Part shown: positions 42,975 to 48,884 of the stretch, piece after piece
Layout of the letters: each line of letters begins with the position of its first letter
Position numbering within the stretch: the first letter of the stretch is position 1
NCBI GenBank assembly: GCA_020052975.1
Contig: JAGVOC010000181.1
Span: forward strand, 1 to 48,884
Direction of reading: 5' to 3'
DNA: 48,884 nt
Source of the DNA: Desulfobacterales bacterium
GTDB lineage: Bacteria > Desulfobacterota > Desulfobacteria > Desulfobacterales > RPRI01
The notes under the pieces: generated by a model
What the model was told of the DNA's origin: nothing
Databases searched by the model: none
What the model saw: the letters and a program-made list of their open reading frames with translations, nothing else
Program-made: the position numbers and the translations under genes

Positions 42975-44849
42975 TCATTCTGTTCTGAGTTCGACGAATC
43001 TGCCTCCGCTTATGGTAAGAATATAAAGTTTTTTTTGAGCATCCCGTGAACTGCTAAAAGAAGTAAGACCTGTAAGACCCTGAAAATTTGTGATATTATT
43101 CAGTTCTTTTTTGACAGAATCCGGAAATCTTATATTGGGAATGCTTACTGTCTGAAACAGCATCATGGCTGTATCATAGCTAACAGCTTCAATAAATCCC
43201 GGTTTTTCTCCGTATTTATCTTCAAAAGAGGAGGCAAAATTTCTTACTCCTTCCGAATCGCTTTCAAGGAAGAAGCCTTCAGTTATTATAACCCAATCTT
43301 TAAAAAATTCTTCCGCCATATCGATCATCTTCTGTGAATGCCAAAGGTTTGTGCCTAAAAGATAAATATTGCGTAAATCAAGGTATGCAAGCTGTGGAAC
43401 AATAAGACCTGCTTTCGCAGGGGCATCAGGGATGAAAATGGCCTCAAAGTCGGGGTCGGTAATTTTTGCTTCATTTGGCGAAAGGCTATAAATCCTTAAG
43501 AGCTTTTTGATTGAATCTGCAAAATCTGTCAGGGTGGGATCATATGATTCTGATCTTAAAATTTTTCCGCCATTTGCTTGAACTTCGGATGCAAAAAGGG
43601 CAGCAAATGTAGTCCCGTAGTTTTCTTTGGGATATAATATCGCAAACTTGCTTATTCCTTTTTTGTGCATTGCGTAATCCACAAGGGACCTGACCTGCAT
43701 TCTGGGAGTAAGGAAGTTCCTGAAAACAAAATCACCGGTATCGGTTATATCCTCTTTCTGGCTTAATACTATTATTGGAACACCTCCTGCTTGAGCTCTT
43801 TTTGCTGCAGAAACTGTTTCGGCAGTTGTCATCGGCCCTATAATTGCGGAAACATTTTCCTTTATCAGTTCATCAACCGCAATTTCCGCCTTTTCCGGGT
43901 CCGATTCAGTATCTTTTATCGCAAGGTTAACAGGAGAATGCCCAAACCGGAGTGAAAACCGGATTAAGGCAAGTTCCACCCCCTTTAGTGCCCGGTTCCC
44001 AAAGACGCTAAACTTACCGCTTAAGGGGAGCAAACATCCGATAGTATGAGGTTTGGCCGCCGTCTTTTTATATATTTCATTTAAAAGGTTTCTGGCCTCT
44101 TTTATATTTTTATGTGACGGTAATGTTGTTATAAAATCATTCAAAACATCTGCTGCTTCGCGATACTTATGTTTTTCAAAATAATTCAACCCGAGCTGAT
44201 ATTTGAAGTATCCTTTTACAGTATCATCTTTGATGTTTTCTGTAAGCAATGTGATATTGCTGATTTCAAGTTGTGCTATTGAATCCCGGAGTTTTTTGTC
44301 GATCCTTTCCCGTTCAGAATCAGAGCTTTTAATGCGGGCCATTGAATATGATACCACGGCATCCGCAGGGAGCTTCAGATACATCTGGGCGTCCCCAACA
44401 AGAACGTATATTTTTGAAATGTAAGAATTTGAGATGCTGACGCGGGGGAGGGCCGCGGAAAAATAGATTGCTTCTCTGAACAACCTTTCCTTTAAATAAC
44501 TTTCTAAAACTTTAATGATTGCATCGGGAGTGAAATTGCTGTCCGGGTAGTTGTTGATAATGAGCATATAACTGTTTCGCGCACTTTCATTCTGCCCGAG
44601 GGTATCGTAAATAGTGCTCATGCGCATCAATGCAGCCGGAATAAGTTTGCTGTCAGGAAACCGGGCAAGATATTCCTTATAAATTACAAGGGCTTTTTCA
44701 TGGTCTTTTGAATAGAAAAGGTTTTCAGCCCTTGAAAAAAGAGCTTGCTCAGAATCTGTATCCCTTGGAGTATAAACAACTTCCGGTTTTGGAATACAGG
44801 AGAGCACAGAAAGGAAAAGCAGGATATATACTAATTTAAGGGGCTTCAT
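42975..44849 (-). CDS. LpoA-like lipoprotein: TPR repeats plus periplasmic-binding-protein fold
   Basis: 624 residues. The signal peptide ends in the lipobox VLSC (Cys about 18), so it is lipid-anchored. Residues about 30-250 carry several TPR-like repeats of the BamD/YbgF sort ('ALVIYKEYLARFPDSKLIPA', 'YEKHKYREAADVLNDF'-like). Residues about 265-624 form a type I periplasmic-binding fold ('TIGCLLPLSGKFSVFGNRAL', 'VSAIIGPMTTAETVSAAKRA', 'FAILYPKENYGTTFAALFAS'). The same layout occurs in LpoA, the outer-membrane activator of penicillin-binding protein 1A, and related binding proteins. Its stop lies 1 bp from the convergent pfkA stop. Whether it binds a ligand or a peptidoglycan synthase is open. 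Confidence 0.78.
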   Translation of the reverse strand: MKPLKLVYILLFLSVLSCIPKPEVVYTPRDTDSEQALFSRAENLFYSKDHEKALVIYKEYLARFPDSKLIPAALMRMSTIYDTLGQNESARNSYMLIINNYPDSNFTPDAIIKVLESYLKERLFREAIYFSAALPRVSISNSYISKIYVLVGDAQMYLKLPADAVVSYSMARIKSSDSERERIDKKLRDSIAQLEISNITLLTENIKDDTVKGYFKYQLGLNYFEKHKYREAADVLNDFITTLPSHKNIKEARNLLNEIYKKTAAKPHTIGCLLPLSGKFSVFGNRALKGVELALIRFSLRFGHSPVNLAIKDTESDPEKAEIAVDELIKENVSAIIGPMTTAETVSAAKRAQAGGVPIIVLSQKEDITDTGDFVFRNFLTPRMQVRSLVDYAMHKKGISKFAILYPKENYGTTFAALFASEVQANGGKILRSESYDPTLTDFADSIKKLLRIYSLSPNEAKITDPDFEAIFIPDAPAKAGLIVPQLAYLDLRNIYLLGTNLWHSQKMIDMAEEFFKDWVIITEGFFLESDSEGVRNFASSFEDKYGEKPGFIEAVSYDTAMMLFQTVSIPNIRFPDSVKKELNNITNFQGLTGLTSFSSSRDAQKKLYILTISGGRFVELRTE

Positions 44850-45201
44850 CTTTTTCTCACTTTTAGTGAACCGTAACAGCTATCGCTAACCCCGATGCTT
44901 GAGACGGGGAGCATCATATTTTTCAAAGTCTACAATACTTTTTATTATTGTCAAATAATTGTTAATGATTTGACCGTCAAAACTTGTTGAACTTAAAACA
45001 TTTTAGGTTTATTATGATTCCATATAAAAAGGGGTCTTAATTGCCCTTGTGTTGAAACTCCCTGCAGTTCGCCTGAGGCGGACAGGGAATCTTGCCAGTA
45101 AGGAGGAATCCGGGAATTTGGGATTCGCCCGCTAATCCCGCTGCAAGCTGCGGGGAGTGCGCTCGCTTTTCCGGTCAAAGCCACAAAAGGGGGAGTGATC
45201 C
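44850..45201. other. Intergenic region with family-3 repeats and a promoter
   Basis: Holds a family-3 hairpin ('ctaaccccgatgcttgagac', 44884 onward), the promoter at 44987-45015, a palindrome 'cgcctgaggcg' (45069-45079) and a second family-3 unit in reverse (45122-45170). No gene is seen. Confidence 0.6.
44987..45015 (+). promoter_or_regulatory. Sigma70-type promoter upstream of the DUF4124 gene
   Basis: TTGAAC (44987-44992), a 17-bp spacer, TATTAT (45010-45015). It would give a 5' leader of about 180 nt containing the reverse family-3 hairpin. Confidence 0.6.
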
Positions 45202-45786
45202 ATGGATAAAATAAAATATTTAGCGTTCATTACAGTGTTGTTGTTCTCTTTTCCGGTTTCAGCAGAATTTTACAAATTTACTGGTCCAGATGGCAAGGAA
45301 CGCTATACTGATGATTATAATAAAGTCCCGAAGAACCAGAGGGCAAAATCAAAGGGATATGTCGGTTATGAATCAGATGCGGGCAGTTCTGAACCTGAAA
45401 TAAAACAGGAGACAGGGCGGGGGGTCGATACACAGGAGCTAAAAGAGGGTAATAAATCAGAGTCGGCCAAGACAGAAATTTTTGATAAAGCAAGAGGAAG
45501 CCTCGAAAAAAAGAAACTGGAACTTGAAGATGAATATAAGGCTCTCGCAAAAGAGAGAGAAGGGTTGGACCTGCTAAAGGGTGAACTCAAAACAAACGAG
45601 CAAATGCTGCAATACAATTCAAGAATACAAGACCATAACGAAAAAATAAAAACATACTCTGCAAAAAGGAAATCCTTTGTTTCAGAAGCAGAAGCGTATA
45701 ATTCTGAAATTGAAAAATCCATGAGGAGTGATTTGGAAAAATATAACCAGGAGAAAAAGGCAGAGGCTGAAAGCAAGGAAAAATAG
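45202..45786 (+). CDS. DUF4124-domain exported protein with coiled coil
   Basis: 194 residues. The signal peptide (1-21, 'FSFPVSA' cleavage) is followed by a short DUF4124 beta domain ('FYKFTGPDGKERYTDDYNKV', about 23-42), a Ser/Glu-rich linker, and a long charged coiled coil (about 85-190, Lys/Glu-rich with heptads). Ribosome site GGGGGAG. Periplasmic. DUF4124 is widespread in proteobacterial envelope proteins without a defined function. No operon partner is visible; a repeat element follows 22 bp after the stop. Confidence 0.82.
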   Translation: MDKIKYLAFITVLLFSFPVSAEFYKFTGPDGKERYTDDYNKVPKNQRAKSKGYVGYESDAGSSEPEIKQETGRGVDTQELKEGNKSESAKTEIFDKARGSLEKKKLELEDEYKALAKEREGLDLLKGELKTNEQMLQYNSRIQDHNEKIKTYSAKRKSFVSEAEAYNSEIEKSMRSDLEKYNQEKKAEAESKEK

Positions 45787-45808
45787 AGAATATTTTCAGA
45801 AAGCAACC

Positions 45809-45947
45809 TTGATGTACTCGTAAAAAGTCAGAATTTAACCTTTTATGTCATTTCCGCGAAAGTCCGCCGCGGCGGATAAATTCAATCTGTTCTGGACTCC
45901 CGTTTTCACGGTAGTAACGGGATTTCGACTTTTTACGAAGGCATCAA
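45809..45947. repeat. Family-1 repeat element, copy 5 (variant interior)
   Basis: Termini 'ttgatgtactcgtaaaaagt' and 'gactttttacgaaggcatca' match family 1. The interior differs and contains palindromes 'tccgccgcggcgga' and 'cccgttttcacggtagtaacggg'. Shows that the family is defined by its ends. Confidence 0.82.
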
Positions 45948-46057
45948 TTATAATCAAGTTTACAGGAAAAGAATACGGTATAATTTCCATTTTCAGCGGT
46001 ATTGTCCTTACTCTTACCGCCCCTTTTCTGATTACCTTTATTCTGGCAGCTGTTTAG
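45948..46057 (+). pseudogene. Possible gene remnant encoding a hydrophobic C-terminus
   Basis: Directly behind the repeat an open frame reads 'FTGKEYGIISIFSGIVLTL' then 'TAPFLITFILAAV' to a stop, like the last membrane helix of a protein. No start codon with a ribosome site exists outside the repeat. It may be the 3' end of a membrane-protein gene destroyed by the insertion; chance is also possible. Confidence 0.3.
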
Positions 46058-46099
46058 TATTGCTTATAAATATAATATAATAGATGCAGGGAGGAAAAC

Positions 46100-46384
46100 A
46101 TGGCTATTAAAATTATTATCAAAAGAACTGTATCTGAGGACAAGGTGAAATATTTAACTCCTCTTTTGAAACAGCTAAGAGCGCTTGCAAATAACCAGTC
46201 CGGCTACATTTCAGGTGAGACGCTCAGGCGGATGGGCAATCCGAGCGAATACCTTGTGATCAGTTCATGGCAGTCTGTTGAAGACTGGGACAGATGGTTT
46301 TTAAGCAATGAAAGAATTGGAGTGCAGAATAAAATAGATATTATTCTTGGTAAAAAAACCGAATATGAAGTTTATACTTATTGA
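46100..46384 (+). CDS. ABM (antibiotic biosynthesis monooxygenase-like) domain protein
   Basis: 94 residues forming a single dimeric alpha-beta barrel (ABM) domain: 'IIIKRTVSEDKVKYLTPLLK', 'SGYISGETLRRMGNPSEYLV' and 'SSWQSVEDWDRWFLSNER' are the expected strand-helix-strand pattern. Members include quinone monooxygenases and haem-degrading enzymes, but many have no assigned activity; no haem-ligand pattern is obvious here. A strong ribosome site (GGGAGG) precedes the ATG. It ends 20 bp before the aldolase start, so the two are cotranscribed. Confidence 0.82.
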   Translation: MAIKIIIKRTVSEDKVKYLTPLLKQLRALANNQSGYISGETLRRMGNPSEYLVISSWQSVEDWDRWFLSNERIGVQNKIDIILGKKTEYEVYTY

Positions 46385-46404
46385 TTGATAAAGGAGATAT
46401 TGCC

Positions 46405-47697
46405 ATGCTAGGTATGACAACCGGTATTTCGGATTTTGACAGGGTAATCAGAATAGGCCGCCCGCCTAATGTTGTAAAACTCTTTCCGAATTCCAAAGCC
46501 CTTATCGTAAGTGGAAAATTCATCGACAGGGCCATGACAGCAAAAGGCAAGTCCATTGTCATGGCCGCAAACGGAAGAAGCAACCTGGTAATACGCGGAG
46601 CTCTTCAGGCTGCGCAAAGAGCCAACTCGGCCATAATCATTGAAATTGCCAGATCCGAAGGCGGCGCGAGCGCTTATTGTGCGGTCAATTACTGGAATAT
46701 GGCAAGACAGGTCGACGCCCTGTGTAATGAACTCGGCATCACGGTGCCCGTTGCGATTCATGCGGATCATTACGGGATAAAAAAAGAGCAGGATATTGCG
46801 GCCGCAAAAATCGAGATTCCCACCGTATTTGAAGCAGGTCTCACATCCATCGCAATCGATGCCTCCCATATGCCTGATGACAAAAATCTTCTTGCCAACA
46901 TCGAATTGAATCCTTTTATTCCAAAATGGGCCGGACTCGAGACCGAAGTTGGGGAGATAAAGGGAAAATCCGGGCTTTCAACCGTAGATGAGGCGCTGTT
47001 TCTTATCAAGGGGCTGAATGCCCATGATATTTTCCCAGACTGGATAGCGTTAAACAACGGGACAACGCATGGCATCGAGGCGAGCAGCCAGGGAATCCAG
47101 GTGGATCTGACGGTTGCCATTCATGACGCTCTGAAAAAATATAAAGTTTCAGGCGCCCAGCACGGCACATCCGGAAACAATTCCGACCGTTTGAGGGAGA
47201 TAGCATCAAGAACAAGGACTACAAAAGCAAATGTAGCTACTGCACTTCAGATGATCTCATGGGGACTCGAGGTGAACGATTACGGAAACGCCATGCTTGA
47301 TGAAAAGGGGAATTTCATCAAGGTAAAGGATGAAGGAGTTAAGGAAGAATTGTGGAAAGAGATGGTTGCCTACGCGGATTCAAAGGGCTGGAAAGGTGGT
47401 AACTACAAGTCACTCAACCTTGCTTTTGAAAACAAAATAATGGGTCAGCCGAAAAATATAAGGGAGAGAATGTCAAAGCGGGTGGAAGATTTCATATATA
47501 ATATGATAGTAAGTGTTTTTAACGGAAAAGACTCAGCGCCAATCGCAGTTCAGAATATACTGGAAGCAGGATCATATGATCCGGGCGCAAAAGCCGGAAG
47601 GATCGAAGACCCTGCACAATGGACACCCGGAAAAATATCCGAAAGAGCGGTTTCAATAACATCGGACAAAGGCGCGAAGGGGAATTTCGACGATTAG
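46405..47697 (+). CDS. fba: Class II fructose-bisphosphate aldolase family protein
   Basis: 430 residues, zinc-dependent aldolase family. 'VAIHADHYG' supplies the first zinc histidine after the catalytic-Asp region, 'GTTHGIEA' and 'GAQHGTSGN' the later ligand and phosphate-binding loops, and 'EVGEIKGKSG' the family glutamate region. Longer than the common 340-360 residue form, with an N-terminal extension and a C-terminal tail. Probably cleaves fructose 1,6-bisphosphate in glycolysis/gluconeogenesis together with the phosphofructokinase upstream. ATG at 46405 chosen for AAGGAG 8 bases before it. The TAG stop is part of family-2 copy C. Confidence 0.87.
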   Translation: MLGMTTGISDFDRVIRIGRPPNVVKLFPNSKALIVSGKFIDRAMTAKGKSIVMAANGRSNLVIRGALQAAQRANSAIIIEIARSEGGASAYCAVNYWNMARQVDALCNELGITVPVAIHADHYGIKKEQDIAAAKIEIPTVFEAGLTSIAIDASHMPDDKNLLANIELNPFIPKWAGLETEVGEIKGKSGLSTVDEALFLIKGLNAHDIFPDWIALNNGTTHGIEASSQGIQVDLTVAIHDALKKYKVSGAQHGTSGNNSDRLREIASRTRTTKANVATALQMISWGLEVNDYGNAMLDEKGNFIKVKDEGVKEELWKEMVAYADSKGWKGGNYKSLNLAFENKIMGQPKNIRERMSKRVEDFIYNMIVSVFNGKDSAPIAVQNILEAGSYDPGAKAGRIEDPAQWTPGKISERAVSITSDKGAKGNFDD

Positions 47698-47800
47698 GAG
47701 CCGTTACGAAATAGATAGTGCCTTTCAGACTATTTCGTTACGGCTCCTTATGCCGTTTTTGACATCCAGATGACCACTTTAATTTTTTACAGCGGCTTAA
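47694..47800 (+). repeat. Family-2 element, copy C
   Basis: 107 bp from TTAGGAGCCGTTACG to GCGGCTTAA, hairpin ACGAAATAG.../...CTATTTCGT. It supplies the aldolase stop codon at its left end, and its right end abuts the ATG of the Nudix gene (47801). Interior shared with copy D. Confidence 0.93.
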
Positions 47801-48313
47801 ATGCGTAAAAAGACGAACTGCCAGTACTGCGGAGAGATGCTATCGGAGAAGGTGTATGAAGAGAGGACGCGCCTTTTCTGCGGGCATTGCAATGAAATAT
47901 TTTATGAGAATCCTGTTCCGGCCACCTGCATAGTAACAATTGATGAAACGGAAAGGGTCCTTCTCGTAAAGCGGAACGTTGAACCGAAGAAGGGATTCTG
48001 GTGCCTGCCCGGAGGATTTGTTGAACTTGGTGAAAACCCTGATGGAGGTGCCCTGAGAGAGCTTAAGGAAGAGACCGGACTTGAGGGTAAGATAGAGATG
48101 CTTATTGGAGTGACTTCAAGCCCGAACTCCCAGTATGATACAGTCCTCATGATCGGCTATCTTGTTAAAAGCTACAGCGGTCTCTTGTGTACAGGTTATG
48201 ATGCCTCTGAAGCCGAATGGTTTAATTACAAGGAGCTTCCTGAAATAGCATTTAAGAGTCATTTGATGTTTATAAGAATTTATTATGCATCGTACAGTAA
48301 CGGCATTATCTAA
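47801..48313 (+). CDS. Nudix hydrolase with N-terminal zinc ribbon
   Basis: 170 residues. A zinc ribbon 'CQYCGEML...CGHC' (about 7-30) precedes a Nudix domain with a complete catalytic box, 'GGFVELGENPDGGALREL' then 'KEETGLEG' (about 67-92; pattern Gx5Ex7REUxEExGU). This layout is typical of NADH-pyrophosphatase-like and ADP-ribose-type Nudix enzymes, which hydrolyse nucleoside diphosphates linked to another group. The start codon follows directly on a family-2 repeat and has no recognisable ribosome site, so translation may be weak or re-initiated. Substrate unknown. Confidence 0.9.
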   Translation: MRKKTNCQYCGEMLSEKVYEERTRLFCGHCNEIFYENPVPATCIVTIDETERVLLVKRNVEPKKGFWCLPGGFVELGENPDGGALRELKEETGLEGKIEMLIGVTSSPNSQYDTVLMIGYLVKSYSGLLCTGYDASEAEWFNYKELPEIAFKSHLMFIRIYYASYSNGII

Positions 48314-48371
48314 CCGGAATTGCAGAAAATATTCTTTATTATTAAACAGAGGTTAAGGAAAAAGAAAGTAT

Positions 48372-48743
48372 ATGCGCTTTTCAAGTTATCAGATACATCA
48401 TATAATGCAGGTTTACGCAGACAAGTTAAGTAACGGGGAAGATAAAAAAGAACGATTTCGTGAAGGGAATCTGCCTTCAGGCGATGGCAACCCTGTTTCA
48501 AAAGCAGACAGCCAAATAATTGCAGAGAGAATAATAAAGGATATGACGGGCAGATTAAATAATATTTGTAACAGTGGTATTCAAATATCTGAGTTTGAGC
48601 CTGCGTCGGGAATAAATAAGGATAAAGATAAGTCAATCAGGGAGAATAAAAACTTTGTTTTTAATATAATTGATGAGAGCGGGAAAAAGATTTCCCTGGA
48701 AATATCCCTGAAGGATTCCGAATTCCTTATAAAGAATCTCTGA
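48372..48743 (+). CDS. Possible DVU0524-like FlgM-associated protein
   Basis: 123 residues, soluble, polar. The N-terminus 'MRFSSYQIHHIMQVYADKLS' resembles, from memory, the DVU0524 family found next to the anti-sigma factor gene flgM in deltaproteobacteria. The C-terminal half ('NFVFNIIDESGKKISLEISL') looks like a small beta domain. AAGGAAAAAG lies upstream of the ATG. If correct, flagellar regulatory genes should follow beyond the window. Confidence in the family is modest. Confidence 0.55.
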   Translation: MRFSSYQIHHIMQVYADKLSNGEDKKERFREGNLPSGDGNPVSKADSQIIAERIIKDMTGRLNNICNSGIQISEFEPASGINKDKDKSIRENKNFVFNIIDESGKKISLEISLKDSEFLIKNL

Positions 48744-48748
48744 GAGAT

Positions 48749-48884
48749 TTGATGGACTCGTAAAAAGTCCATCAGCAGGCCGAGGGGGCGATTAAGCCCC
48801 GGCCTGGGGTGAGGGTGGAACCGCTTGAATTTACTTCAAGCGGCGGGAGAGTCCGCCTCAGGCGGATTTCCCGCCAAGTAAAAA
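48749..48884. repeat. Family-1 repeat element, copy 7 (runs off window end)
   Basis: Left end 'ttgatggactcgtaaaaagt' directly after the stop of the preceding gene. The interior contains hairpins 'ggccgagggggc...gccccggcc' and 'tccgcctcaggcgga'. The right end is not reached. Confidence 0.7.

Noticed and set aside
48810..48840. 'gggtggaaccgc' resembling the T-box antiterminator motif
   Set aside because: No upstream specifier stem, no downstream aminoacyl-tRNA or amino acid gene in view, and the sequence belongs to the interior of a family-1 repeat.

Overview
This 48.9 kb, moderately AT-rich stretch looks like the chromosome of an anaerobic, Gram-negative Desulfobacterota (deltaproteobacterial) organism related to sulfate reducers. 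The best evidence is a complete qrcABCD operon (periplasmic cytochrome:menaquinone reductase), a ResB/CcsB cytochrome c maturation pair, indolepyruvate:ferredoxin oxidoreductase, TRAP transport, lipoprotein and Kdo/peptidoglycan genes, and several families of short intergenic repeats. I see no rRNA, tRNA or CRISPR array.

Layout. (1) 1-6996, minus strand: a tightly packed four-gene operon of SNF2-type helicase, Schlafen/AlbA_2 ATPase-like regulator, type III DNA methyltransferase (Mod) and type III restriction subunit (Res, cut by the window edge); a candidate composite defence system. (2) 7318-14464, minus strand: iorA-iorB-paaK-dctP-dctQ-dctM. Upstream of iorA lies an unannotated 13-residue leader peptide, MSSSIWCWWRQEF, followed by nested hairpins and an intrinsic terminator: a classical tryptophan attenuator. 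This suggests that the operon is a tryptophan-starvation-controlled aryl-acid salvage route: TRAP uptake of arylacetate, CoA activation by PaaK, reductive carboxylation by IorAB to an arylpyruvate, then transamination. (3) 15115-25926: zinc-ribbon proteins, a PpiD/SurA-like chaperone, a UvrD-like helicase, a histone-H1-like protein with a winged-helix tail, an M16 peptidase, and ResB/CcsB. (4) 26452-31844: qrcABCD plus a 54-residue membrane protein just downstream. (5) 32111-48743: murA, comEC, a TIGR02757 protein, two exported proteins of GNA1162-like and LPP20/FlgT-like type, kdsD, phosphofructokinase, an LpoA-like lipoprotein, a DUF4124 protein, an ABM monooxygenase-like protein, class II aldolase, a Nudix hydrolase and a possible FlgM-associated protein.

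Intergenic space is dominated by non-coding repeats. Family 1 has 'TTGA..GGCTTCGTAAAAAGTC' ends (about eight copies or remnants), one of them interrupted by a second miniature element with 10-bp inverted ends and a 5-bp target duplication. Family 2 is a 106-107 bp element, 'TTAGGAGCCGTTACG...GGCTTAA', with four copies that supply the stop codons of four genes. Family 3 is a short hairpin repeat flanked by 'GCGAGCG'.

Identities are from reading motifs and family resemblance; no database search, RNA folding or alignment program was run.
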